Source: JAHDNZ01 sp036721855
GTDB taxonomy: Bacteria > Bacillota > DTU065
Assembly: GCA_036721855.1 (NCBI GenBank)
Contig: DAIMKF010000022.1
Span: forward strand, 1 to 30,182
Reading direction: 5' to 3'
DNA: 30,182 nucleotides
The notes below the pieces were generated by a model. The model had not been told where the DNA came from. It searched no databases and worked only from the letters and a program-made list of their open reading frames with translations. The position numbers and the translations under genes were made by a program. Positions within the stretch are counted from its first letter, which is position 1, and each line of letters starts with the position of its first letter. Below, piece after piece: positions 8,273 to 16,433 of the stretch.

Positions 8273-9193
8273 ATGTATGTCAGCCAAGCAACATTTTTAG
8301 ATTACCTAGCTTATTACCTAGATAAACTCAGCAACTACAAATCATTTAAGGTTATTTTAGTCTTTTTTCAATTGCTTTGGCAATATCTTCCTTACATCAT
8401 TTTTAGCATTTTTGTCACTTCGCTAATTGCCATCTATCTTACCCCCAAAAAGCTGGGAAAACTTTTCCGTTTCAATAAATTTGGTGGTATATTTATAGCC
8501 TCGTTGCTCGGAGCTATTTCTCCTTTGTCTAGTTATGCTTTAATTCCCTTTGCCGGAGCTCTTCTTAGCTTGGGTTTCCCTCTTGGCGCTGTTTCAGCTT
8601 TTGTTATTAGTACTCCGTTAATGAATCCAACTATCTTTATTCTAACATTTCAAGGCTTAGGCCTTGAAATGGCTCTGGCACGTTTATTAGCAACCATTTT
8701 AATTGGTATTACAGCTGGTCTTTTGGCTGAATTGATTTTTAAACGCTCTGTCCTTAGAGAAAATATAGCCCTAAAGATACCCAAAACAAAAGCTTTCTGG
8801 CCTATGGTTTGTGCTATGACCCGTTATATGAGTAAAGCTTTTTTGTTCGCCTTATTGCTGGCAAGCTTAATTAGAATCTTTTTGAGACCAGAAGCAGTGG
8901 CCGGTCTATTTGGGGCCGATAAACCTTGGAGTATTTCTTTGGCAGCACTTTTAGGTGTTCCTTTTTATACCTGCGGGGGAGCTACCATTCCCATAGTAAG
9001 CTCCCTAATTGATCTAGGTATGGACAGAAGTGCTGCCTTAGCTTTCTTTATTGCCGGACCAGCCACAAACCTACCTAATGTAAGTGCAGTCTATCTAACA
9101 TTTAAATGGTACTATGTAGTTTTTTATCTTTTAGTTTCCTTACTGTTTGCTGTCTTGTCCGGTTACCTTTATACTATTTGGCTTTCTGTATAA
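8273..9193 (+). CDS. PF03773-type (ArsP/DUF318) permease
   Basis: An integral membrane protein of 306 residues with about eight hydrophobic segments. Its two-repeat layout is typical of predicted permeases that include the organoarsenical exporter ArsP. The second repeat has the family signature GVPFYTCGGATIPIVSSLI (C234) and ALAFFIAGPATNLPN. In the first repeat, the position where many members have a PLCSCG-type cysteine motif reads PLSSYALIP (S86-S87-Y88), so those cysteines are absent. The start is the ATG at 8273, with GGGGGGA just upstream; an in-frame ATG at 8129 lies inside the preceding gene and encodes an implausible N-terminus. The stop is 12 bases from the DUF362 gene start, indicating one operon. 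The substrate is unknown. Confidence 0.85.
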   Translation: MYVSQATFLDYLAYYLDKLSNYKSFKVILVFFQLLWQYLPYIIFSIFVTSLIAIYLTPKKLGKLFRFNKFGGIFIASLLGAISPLSSYALIPFAGALLSLGFPLGAVSAFVISTPLMNPTIFILTFQGLGLEMALARLLATILIGITAGLLAELIFKRSVLRENIALKIPKTKAFWPMVCAMTRYMSKAFLFALLLASLIRIFLRPEAVAGLFGADKPWSISLAALLGVPFYTCGGATIPIVSSLIDLGMDRSAALAFFIAGPATNLPNVSAVYLTFKWYYVVFYLLVSLLFAVLSGYLYTIWLSV

Positions 9194-9205
9194 GGAGGAT
9201 GCATC

Positions 9206-10741
9206 ATGTTAAGCCTATTGCTAATTTTATTGCTCTCACTTTCGGCAATAGGAGCCTATGTAGATTTACCTTATTATCCACTTGCAAGTATCAAAAATCC
9301 TGTATCTGCTGCCACTAGACCGCCTGTTATTATCAAGGCCGGTGCTAATCCCAACAAAACTCTTAGTGATGCCGAAGTGAAGAAATTGGTCTATGATGTT
9401 TTGGACTTAGCCCAGTTTGAACAATTGTTTACTCCGGAGATTAAAACTGTACTGTTAAAACCAAATATCGTAGAGCCTCTGGAAAGCGACTCTGGAGTTA
9501 TTACCGATTACCGTGTCGTGGAAAATATCGCTATTTATATTTTTGAAAAAAATCCCCACCTTAAAATAATTATTGGTGAAGGTGCCGGTGGTTGGGTCCC
9601 TACAGGTTATGAGTGGGGAGCCTTTCCCGGAGCTAAAGCCTCTGATGGGTTTGAGATTGCAGGTTATAGAGAAATGGTCTCAAAACTGAAAAAAAACTAT
9701 CCGAAAATCGATATTGAAATAGTTGATATTAATATTCCCCTTGAGGATTTAGTTGAAGTTAAACCCAAAAAACCACTTTCGGAAGATGTTTATTATATTC
9801 ATCGTCTTGTACGTGACTGTGATCTGTATATATCGGTGCCTGTTTTGAAGATAATAGAAACCTGCCAAGTTACACTAAGCATAAAAAACAATGTGGGGCT
9901 TGCAGCCGGAGCGGTCTATGGCTGGTCGAAAAACCGTGGTTTTCCCTATACCAAAAACCAGGGTGGCCTCAGACACACCTATCCTGTCATTGATGAAGAG
10001 ATTGTGGATTTAGCCCAAGTGAGGGTGCCTGATTTTGTTGTCATCGACGGTATTGTAGGTATGGAAAAAGATAAGACCAATTTTAGGCGTGGAATTAAAA
10101 AACAAGCCAACCTAATCATTGCCGGAGGAGACCTCGTAGCGGTTGATGCTGCAGCCTGTCTTTTAATGGGGTTAAATCCCCGTGATATTGAGCATATTTC
10201 ATTGGCTTATTATCTTGGCCTTGGTTCTATTTATCCTACAATATCTGGCGATTCTTTAGAAAGTCTCGCTTCCAAATGGATTAAGCCTGATCCTAAATAT
10301 TCACCGCGGGGGCATTTTGGCCAGGGGGTGAGAATCTTTGAAGTTTCTAAAGATGACCAGAGTTTTTCCGAACCTTTGCTTTTTATGGATACCTTGGTTA
10401 ATCCTTGGATCTTGGGTGATGCTTCTAAGTATACCCTTAGAACATGGTTTAGTTTGAACGAGGATTTGGATTTAGAAATGTGGGTAGGCAGTGATAACAA
10501 CCTTAGCATTTCCTTAGACGGTAAACCTATTTATCTTCACCAAGGAAAAAGAAAACATACCCTCCCCAATGATACAGTTCCAATCTCTGTATCTGCCGGC
10601 AACCATGAACTGACAATTACCCTGCCCAAAAAAGGTATGTTCTCCCTAACCATGGCTGAAGCACTACCAAAAAATCTCAAAAATCGCAGTTTCTATACCG
10701 GGACAACACCTCTAGCGCTAAAATGGAGATGGGAAGATTGA
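9206..10741 (+). CDS. Exported DUF362 protein with extra C-terminal beta domain
   Basis: A 511-residue protein with an N-terminal hydrophobic signal segment (about residues 1-17). The DUF362 domain covers about residues 40-345, shown by VLLKPNIVEP (82-91), the GEGAGG loop (124-129), a VTLSIKNNVGLA segment, VIDGIVGMEKD near 278 and VAVDAAACLLMGLNP near 311. No ferredoxin-type cysteine cluster is present, unlike DUF362 proteins fused to 4Fe-4S domains. Residues about 370-500 form an added beta-rich region (SISLDGKPIYL; AGNHELTITLP) that resembles a small carbohydrate-binding or PA14-like sandwich. AAGGAGG supports the start. The gene overlaps the next one. DUF362 function is unknown. Confidence 0.88.
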   Translation: MLSLLLILLLSLSAIGAYVDLPYYPLASIKNPVSAATRPPVIIKAGANPNKTLSDAEVKKLVYDVLDLAQFEQLFTPEIKTVLLKPNIVEPLESDSGVITDYRVVENIAIYIFEKNPHLKIIIGEGAGGWVPTGYEWGAFPGAKASDGFEIAGYREMVSKLKKNYPKIDIEIVDINIPLEDLVEVKPKKPLSEDVYYIHRLVRDCDLYISVPVLKIIETCQVTLSIKNNVGLAAGAVYGWSKNRGFPYTKNQGGLRHTYPVIDEEIVDLAQVRVPDFVVIDGIVGMEKDKTNFRRGIKKQANLIIAGGDLVAVDAAACLLMGLNPRDIEHISLAYYLGLGSIYPTISGDSLESLASKWIKPDPKYSPRGHFGQGVRIFEVSKDDQSFSEPLLFMDTLVNPWILGDASKYTLRTWFSLNEDLDLEMWVGSDNNLSISLDGKPIYLHQGKRKHTLPNDTVPISVSAGNHELTITLPKKGMFSLTMAEALPKNLKNRSFYTGTTPLALKWRWED

Positions 10742-11562
10742 AAAGAACAGTTTTAAAAATAATTGTTATTTGCTTAACAATCGGCAACTTATCTTTGGCC
10801 CTTGATTTTGCAGGGGTTGTTGATCTAAAAACCTGTATATGGGGTCCTTGGGGATCAGAGGCTCTATTAGCAGATGAAATTATTTTTCTAACTGATGATG
10901 TCGTAGTTCCGGAAGGTATAACCTTGAAAATCTTACCTGGTACAAAGATCATTGCTAAATATATTCACAATCCTGTTTTATCAGCTGATAATCTTTATAG
11001 CGGACTTGAAATTAGCATCTATGGTGCTCTTGAAGCTCTTGGCAAAACAGATAGCCCTATCTGTTTTCAAGGCTTGGAGCCATCCCGAAGTATTTGGCAG
11101 GGAATTTTTTCCCTAGGAACCGTAAAACTAGAACATGCATTTATCCGTGATGCTGTCACCGGGGTCACCTCTTCAGGCGGGCAAATGCAGCTTGAGAATT
11201 GTATGTTTTCCAATAACCAAACCGCTATCGCTCTTTGGGGATGGCAAATAAGCAAGATTAACAAATGTTCGCTTACAAATAATATCGATGGCATCGCAAC
11301 TGCTTCCACGCCTGCTACAATTACTGCAAATGTTATTGAAAATAATGATGTTGGCATTAAGATTCTCCTTGGTGAAGTTGGTCCTTTGATTAAAAATAAT
11401 ACCTTTTTGCATAATCATACCTACCATATCTATAACCTTTCTGTCAGTGACATCATAGCTTACCCAAATAATTGGGACCTTCCTTTGGAACAACTTGAGG
11501 GAAAGCTTTTTGATGGTTATATGGAACCTGAAGCAGGGCTCATTATCTACCGGGAACCATAA
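10738..11562 (+). CDS. Secreted right-handed beta-helix protein
   Basis: A predicted exported protein of 274 residues. I choose the TTG at 10738, which overlaps the previous stop (TTGA), has GGAGATGG upstream and gives a clean signal peptide (MKRTVLKIIVIC..., cleavage after about residue 21). An ATG at 10723 is in frame but lacks a ribosome site and lies inside the DUF362 gene. The body has repeated beta-helix turns with N-rich strands (ENCMFSNNQTAIAL, NKCSLTNNIDGIA, ANVIENNDVGIK, IKNNTFLHNH), like NosD/pectin-lyase-fold proteins. No lyase catalytic residues are recognised. It is co-translated with the DUF362 protein, so the two probably act in the same exported process. Confidence 0.82.
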   Translation: MKRTVLKIIVICLTIGNLSLALDFAGVVDLKTCIWGPWGSEALLADEIIFLTDDVVVPEGITLKILPGTKIIAKYIHNPVLSADNLYSGLEISIYGALEALGKTDSPICFQGLEPSRSIWQGIFSLGTVKLEHAFIRDAVTGVTSSGGQMQLENCMFSNNQTAIALWGWQISKINKCSLTNNIDGIATASTPATITANVIENNDVGIKILLGEVGPLIKNNTFLHNHTYHIYNLSVSDIIAYPNNWDLPLEQLEGKLFDGYMEPEAGLIIYREP

Positions 11563-11587
11563 ATTAAAGTCACTAGTAAATTTAGAA

Positions 11588-11626
11588 GTAGAGCACCATC
11601 AATTCGAGATGGTGCTCTACCTTATT
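11588..11626. terminator. Terminator between convergent genes
   Basis: A perfect 13-bp stem, GTAGAGCACCATC (11588-11600) with GATGGTGCTCTAC (11608-11620), has a 7-base loop and CTTATT after it. It is 25 bases past the beta-helix gene and could also serve the reverse-strand HIRAN gene. Confidence 0.85.
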
Positions 11627-11676
11627 AAGCTATCTAAACTTGCTTTTAATTGTTCATATTTTTCCACCACTATAAA

Positions 11677-13533
11677 CTATAATACCGATTTACTAAGCAT
11701 AACTTGAATAGCTATCCTGTCCTCTCCAAATTCATCGCTCAGCAAAATAGCATATAATCTTTCCTTACCTTTTATCAATTGAGCTATTTTATCTTTCTCG
11801 TTCTGTGGAAGATAACCCAATATATACCCAGAATCAGTTATAACTGCTACTTCATTTTGGTCATTTTTGTTATTAGGGTAAGTTTTTAGATACAATACCT
11901 CCCCTGTCTTTATTTTATCATCTACTATATACAGATCCCTTATTGATGTCCCTACAATATATGTGTTTAAAATCTTTTCATCTAGTAGAGAGGGCTTAAT
12001 AAAAGTAGTGACACTCTCTACAAAACATTGTTCTTTATTAACAGCTATCTCTCCGGTTAAACAGAGAATGTTTTTCCTAATTACCAAAAAAGGTTCTTTT
12101 TGATAGGCCTCTTCCAAAGCAGGTAAAACCTTTTCACTCCATTGTGATTGAATTAAAGCTAATGCTTTTAGTGCTTCGGATCTAACATCTTGGTATCGAC
12201 CCGACAAACATAACAAATAGAACTCTTCTTCGCTGCGTTTTTCTTTTTGCATGGCCTTAAGAAGAAAAACTAACCAAATATCCATTTTGTGTTCGGCAGT
12301 CAACCCTTCTTCAAAGATATATTGAGGATCTCTAAAAATCTCCTCCGGTAACCTTTGGCGTAGAAAATAAAAAACATCATCCAAATAATAATCCAAGTTT
12401 TCTAACAGAACAAACCCTAATAATTCCATATCAAATAATTCTTTCTCCAAAAGAGGAATCAAAATAGAAAAACTAGGTCTTAGCTTTAACCTTTGCAACA
12501 CAGCCACAATTAAACTGGTTGCGACTTTTGGTTCTTGCAACTCTTCTAATACGATATGTTTCCATTTAGGCCAAGTAATAATCATTGCACACAAATTAAG
12601 CAAGCAAACCGTTTCACTTGGTCCGTAAAGATTTTCTACCTCTTTACACTCTTTGGGAAATGAATTCAGAGATTTCTCAATTACAACTACTGCTACCAAA
12701 TCAATAAATGAGCTGGCATAATGATTCGCTGCTTCAAGAAATTTTGTTATAAATTCTTCTCCTTTGTAAAAATCCCTCGGATTACTGTTTTCAAAAGCAT
12801 AGGCAAGTAAATAGGCTAACTTTGAAAAGTTTGTCTTTGTTATAATTAATTTTTCATAGTAATCTGCCATATCAACTTTTTCAAGACACATTATAGCTGA
12901 CATATTGCAAGCCACTTCATTAAGGGCTCCATGTTCAAAAAGCCACTCTTTCTGTATGGGAAAAATTGGTTCAAAAAGATACAAAGCTATCAACTTGCCG
13001 TAGCCCAAAGTATTTTGCACTAAATCAAAAATAAACTTATTAGACTTCTTAAAATTCTTTGCAGCTTCTAATGCATAGAGAGTAAACTCGCTATGTAGAC
13101 CAAGAGTTTTTAAGATTTGCTTTGAAAAATCATTTTCAAAAAAGCCAAGCAAAAGCATGCCAAGTTTTACTTCTTCTACTTTCTTACTTTGAGCCGCAAG
13201 TGAAATACCGAATTGATAAGTTGATCTTGCATCAATTAACCCTTCTGATAAACATAACTTTAAACGGCGATTTAACGCTGTTAAATACAGGTAAATAGGA
13301 TTAGCTTCTAAAAATACAGAAAAATTTTCTGTTAAGCAATCCTCTTTGAAACAGTCTTCAATTTGGTTGATCAGATCACAAGCCATTAATTCATTAAGCC
13401 GATTAAAACCTCCATCTTTCAACATGACATACTCAATATCGCGTTTCCCATCTAGATATGGATCTTGAAAAAGGTATGGTCCCTTTCCGAGGGCTTTTTT
13501 TCCTAATGCCTGATAGATACTCTCTTCGTGCAT
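11677..13533 (-). CDS. Large helical protein with C-terminal HIRAN domain
   Basis: A 618-residue soluble protein with no signal peptide. The last 100 or so residues match a HIRAN domain (YIVGTSIRDLYIVDD, VLYLKTYPNNKNDQNEVAV, GYILGYLP), a fold that binds 3' DNA ends in HLTF-type enzymes. The remaining 500 residues are leucine-rich and helical, and HEAT/TPR-like in part (RYQDVRSEALKALALIQSQWSEKVLPALEEAY); I find no helicase or nuclease motif. The start is the ATG at 13533 with AGGAGG eight bases upstream; a GTG at 13542 overlaps that site. The gene stands alone, converging on the beta-helix gene. Function is unknown; DNA binding is inferred from HIRAN only. Confidence 0.82.
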   Translation of the reverse strand: MHEESIYQALGKKALGKGPYLFQDPYLDGKRDIEYVMLKDGGFNRLNELMACDLINQIEDCFKEDCLTENFSVFLEANPIYLYLTALNRRLKLCLSEGLIDARSTYQFGISLAAQSKKVEEVKLGMLLLGFFENDFSKQILKTLGLHSEFTLYALEAAKNFKKSNKFIFDLVQNTLGYGKLIALYLFEPIFPIQKEWLFEHGALNEVACNMSAIMCLEKVDMADYYEKLIITKTNFSKLAYLLAYAFENSNPRDFYKGEEFITKFLEAANHYASSFIDLVAVVVIEKSLNSFPKECKEVENLYGPSETVCLLNLCAMIITWPKWKHIVLEELQEPKVATSLIVAVLQRLKLRPSFSILIPLLEKELFDMELLGFVLLENLDYYLDDVFYFLRQRLPEEIFRDPQYIFEEGLTAEHKMDIWLVFLLKAMQKEKRSEEEFYLLCLSGRYQDVRSEALKALALIQSQWSEKVLPALEEAYQKEPFLVIRKNILCLTGEIAVNKEQCFVESVTTFIKPSLLDEKILNTYIVGTSIRDLYIVDDKIKTGEVLYLKTYPNNKNDQNEVAVITDSGYILGYLPQNEKDKIAQLIKGKERLYAILLSDEFGEDRIAIQVMLSKSVL

Positions 13534-13569
13534 AGTTTTCACCTCCTGACTTACAACTCCAGTTAAATT

Positions 13570-13631
13570 TAAGACTATCTACAAATTGTTTAACTGCATC
13601 TTGAATACTCCTCCAGCTAAAGATAGTCTTA
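13570..13631. repeat. 11-bp inverted repeat upstream of the HIRAN gene
   Basis: TAAGACTATCT (13570-13580) and AGATAGTCTTA (13621-13631) are perfect inverted copies 40 bases apart, just upstream of the HIRAN gene. They could be paired operator half-sites or a long-range hairpin. Confidence 0.4.
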
Positions 13632-13764
13632 GAACCAACTTACATATATATTTACTTGTTTGGAATTATTCTCCTTTTGAGAAAGAACTTCTAAAGTTAA
13701 CAAACACCTAGTATCGGTATTAAAAGTTTGGTAAATTAATCCTTAAACTAATGATCCCACAAAA

Positions 13765-13795
13765 AACATAAACAACCCTTGCTTCTCAGCAAGGG
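13765..13795 (-). terminator. Terminator of the DUF4855 gene
   Basis: An 8-bp stem, CCCTTGCT (13776-13783) with AGCAAGGG (13788-13795), has a TCTC loop. On the reverse strand it is followed by a T-rich stretch (TTGTTTATGTTTTTT). It lies 32 bases past the DUF4855 stop. Confidence 0.8.
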
Positions 13796-13827
13796 CAACA
13801 TTAATTGTTTGCTATTAAAGTCGAGCT

Positions 13828-15447
13828 CTATCTTCTGGCTTCAAGTAGTTCTTCCCAAGTTCCTTTTATAAACTTATAAAGGTTGTCATAAACAGCTCTT
13901 TTTCCCGGTGCAGAACTTGTGGCTGCCAAACCAAATACTTCAATATCCTGGTAGTAGGCTAAAGTCGCCTCGGTCATAAAACCATAGGATAACCCAGCTC
14001 TGAAATAATCGTACAGCTTTTCTCGGCCTTTTAAGGTTGAAAGAACACTGATATCAGCTTCAATCTCTACACCTAAACGGTATTTATACGCTTCTTTGGC
14101 AGTTTCAAGCAATCTGGATGGAGGAATATTGGCACCAAACATATAGTTTGACTGATAAATACAAAGATCAAAACCTAAAGTTTCATACTCCCTACGACCA
14201 TCGACATTAAAGTAAGGTATCCAAGAAAACTTCAAGTCTCTGGCGTGAAGGTAGCTGTTAATTTCTTTAAGTAACTCGAGTTCACCCGGAATACTACGAT
14301 CTACAATCTCTTGTAACCAGTAAAAACCAATTAATTCTAAGTTTTTATAATTCGCTTTTTCGTAACGGATAAAGAATTGGTCTAAATACCATTTAACAGC
14401 TTTATAACGTTGCTCTTGATTAGCTACAGGGTCTTTAAGAGAAAAGTTAAGTGAGCCGGTATCATCTACTGCACCAAAACTTTTTATCTGAGCCATTGGA
14501 TTGGGAATCATGATATAGATCTTTATTTTTCTCTCTTGACCTAACTGTTTATTTACCTTATCCATGGCTTCGTTAAAAGCAGCTAGTTGTTTTCCTTCTG
14601 TAAATAACGAATCAAGATACCACTGCCATTGCTCTTTAAGAGCTGGTTTACCTCTGCTAGGTGAATCAAAAGCATAGCCATTTGGTGCTGTTAAAGCTAA
14701 AAACATCACGCTATCGAAGAGATAATCCGTAAATTCAATCTGAAAATTATTTTCTTCTAACGGACTAAGGTAACCGACATAGGGATATGCACTTATAAGA
14801 TCCCATTTAGTGCCTGCATTGCCATAAATTAACACCATATGCTCTACCCCACCACCTTTAGGGTTACCTTGGGGTAAATAACCGCGATCTCTAGAGGAAT
14901 ACTCTTCTTCAATGGTACCTTCTATAAAGACCTTTGAGGCTTCAAAGGCTACATTTTCCGAGAAGAGAACTAGTTTACCTGTTTTATATTTGTTGCTTTC
15001 AGCTTCTAAACATAACTCGCTATTAAAAAAGACCTTGATTTGATCTTCCAATACCTCAAGAGTAATGCTTATTTCTTCGCCGGATTGAATACCTCTTCCC
15101 TCAGCTAAGACCCTGTATTTATCCCAAATACTATCATAACGAACTAGCTGTGTTTTCTCAGCTGTAATATCTAAGGAGTAGCTAGACCAAAGAAATTCCT
15201 GGCGAAAGAATAAGTGCAAAACACCTTTGGGCCCATAACTAAGCGGTTTAAGGTTTAGTTTTAAGTGGTAGTTATTCCAATCATTCTCCCCTATAGATAC
15301 AAACGCAAAGTCAGATTTATTTAAAAGAAGAGTGGTCGCTGTTTTTTCGATGCTTTTTTGGGGCGTTTGCCAAGCTTCAAAACCAGTATATTCATAAGCT
15401 TGTGTCGTTAAGCTAGCAGCTAAAACTAATAAAAATATAAAAAGCAT
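13828..15447 (-). CDS. Secreted DUF4855 protein with N-terminal LamG-like domain
   Basis: A 539-residue exported protein with a short signal peptide (hydrophobic 1-13, cleavage near TQA-YEY). Residues about 18-180 form a beta-sandwich of LamG/concanavalin type (WNNYHLKLNLKPL, IKVFFNSELCLEAE). From about 187 the DUF4855 domain follows: GYLPQGNPKGGGVEHMVLIY, SVMFLALTAPNGYAFDS, KIYIMIPNPM, LIGFYWLQEIVD, FSWIPYFN and GFDLCIYQSNYMF. DUF4855 has a glycosidase-like TIM-barrel look, but its function is not established. AAGGAGG lies eight bases before the ATG. The discoidin-like gene is just upstream on the same strand; these two modules often occur fused in one protein in other Firmicutes (family knowledge). 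Confidence 0.88.
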   Translation of the reverse strand: MLFIFLLVLAASLTTQAYEYTGFEAWQTPQKSIEKTATTLLLNKSDFAFVSIGENDWNNYHLKLNLKPLSYGPKGVLHLFFRQEFLWSSYSLDITAEKTQLVRYDSIWDKYRVLAEGRGIQSGEEISITLEVLEDQIKVFFNSELCLEAESNKYKTGKLVLFSENVAFEASKVFIEGTIEEEYSSRDRGYLPQGNPKGGGVEHMVLIYGNAGTKWDLISAYPYVGYLSPLEENNFQIEFTDYLFDSVMFLALTAPNGYAFDSPSRGKPALKEQWQWYLDSLFTEGKQLAAFNEAMDKVNKQLGQERKIKIYIMIPNPMAQIKSFGAVDDTGSLNFSLKDPVANQEQRYKAVKWYLDQFFIRYEKANYKNLELIGFYWLQEIVDRSIPGELELLKEINSYLHARDLKFSWIPYFNVDGRREYETLGFDLCIYQSNYMFGANIPPSRLLETAKEAYKYRLGVEIEADISVLSTLKGREKLYDYFRAGLSYGFMTEATLAYYQDIEVFGLAATSSAPGKRAVYDNLYKFIKGTWEELLEARR

Positions 15448-15544
15448 AATTTATCCTCCTTCCTTTTTAATTTACCTAAATTGTAACAAGTTTTTTTGCC
15501 AAGCTAGCAAGCATGTTAAATAGCAACATGTAAATATAAAGCCA

Positions 15545-15572
15545 TTACTAAAAAGGCGGACAAGCCGCCTTT
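15545..15572 (-). terminator. Terminator of the discoidin-like gene
   Basis: The stem AAAGGCGG (15552-15559) pairs with CCGCCTTT (15565-15572) around a 5-base loop, with a five-T tail on the reverse strand. It starts four bases past the stop codon, so read-through into the DUF4855 gene is probably limited. Confidence 0.85.
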
Positions 15573-15576
15573 CTTT

Positions 15577-16170
15577 TTAGAAATCAAAATCAATCTCTTC
15601 GTAGTCAATTTCAATAAGTGAATAACCCTTAGGTGCATCTTCCTTGGAATTTAGATCACCTAAAACTTCGAACTCGTCAATAAATAACCAGAATTGGGAA
15701 GAGGCTTTAAGTGCTACATACCTAGCTTTTTCACCTTTGACATTAAACTCAAATTTATGCAGGTAGGTACCTTCACGTGGTAAATCATCCTCTGTATACT
15801 CTTGATAATCGACAATTTTCCACTTTTTACCGTCTACTGAAATTGAAAGACAGAGTAGTTTTGGTAGTATGCAACCTACATCATTTTCATTTAGGAAGTT
15901 CGCTAGCACCTTATCAACCTTGTACACAGCTTCAAGATCAAAAACCCATATCATCGGATCTTGACCGTTGTAACCTACAAAATCTGAGTTACTGTATCTA
16001 GCGGCGTTACTGTATATTCCGTCAGTAAGCTTATAGTTATCCGGGTAGGTTGGAGAAGCTTCACGGTCTACAATGTAATCCTTCTTAAGCGCTAAGTTGG
16101 TAGGAGCTGCTAAAGCAGCATTCACTAATACTAGTGTCAAGCAAAGTACTAAAAGGATGCTTTTTTTCAT
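15577..16170 (-). CDS. Secreted discoidin (F5/8 type C)-like protein
   Basis: A 197-residue exported protein. The signal peptide runs to about residue 21 (VNAALA). Residues about 24-172 resemble a discoidin/F5-8C carbohydrate-binding sandwich: NLALKKDYIVDREASPTYPD, KLTDGIYSN, MIWVFDLEAVYKVDKVLANF, LSISVDGKKWKIV, and ARYVALKASSQFWLFIDEFEVLG near the end. The tail is acidic (ends EIDYEEIDFDF). The ribosome site GGGGGTG precedes the ATG. It sits immediately upstream of the DUF4855 gene but with its own terminator. It probably binds surface polysaccharide; the ligand is unknown. Confidence 0.82.
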   Translation of the reverse strand: MKKSILLVLCLTLVLVNAALAAPTNLALKKDYIVDREASPTYPDNYKLTDGIYSNAARYSNSDFVGYNGQDPMIWVFDLEAVYKVDKVLANFLNENDVGCILPKLLCLSISVDGKKWKIVDYQEYTEDDLPREGTYLHKFEFNVKGEKARYVALKASSQFWLFIDEFEVLGDLNSKEDAPKGYSLIEIDYEEIDFDF

Positions 16171-16402
16171 TTCATTTCACCCCCACTTTATTATGAACCG
16201 AAATCAACAGGGCATTATATAACATGGTAAACTTTATCCACCACCTACCTAGTAATAATTTCTCTGATTTTGACTATATACACTAAACTTTCCGTTATAT
16301 AACAGTAGCCTCATAAAAATAGATCCTGTTTTCCTTCTATTAATTCCACTGGGTTACTTGAATTCCTGCCTCATTTTCTTTTATGTCCTTAAAATTAAGT
16401 AA

Positions 16403-16425
16403 GGGCTCCCGAAAATCGGCAGCCC
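16403..16425 (-). terminator. Hairpin after the duplicated GHG-module gene
   Basis: An imperfect stem (GGGCT-C-CCGA with TCGG-C-AGCCC, 16403-16412 and 16416-16425) has one C-C mismatch and a 3-base loop. It lies eight bases past the stop of the gene at 16434. The T-rich tail on the reverse strand is broken. Confidence 0.65.
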
Positions 16426-16433
16426 TAATGACT

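Noticed and set aside
10231..10509. Reverse-strand open frame within the DUF362 gene
   Set aside because: It is a shadow of a well-supported forward gene and has no ribosome site or family match.
11495..11707. Forward open frame across the terminator at 11588
   Set aside because: It runs through a perfect terminator hairpin and overlaps the ends of two real genes without a ribosome site.
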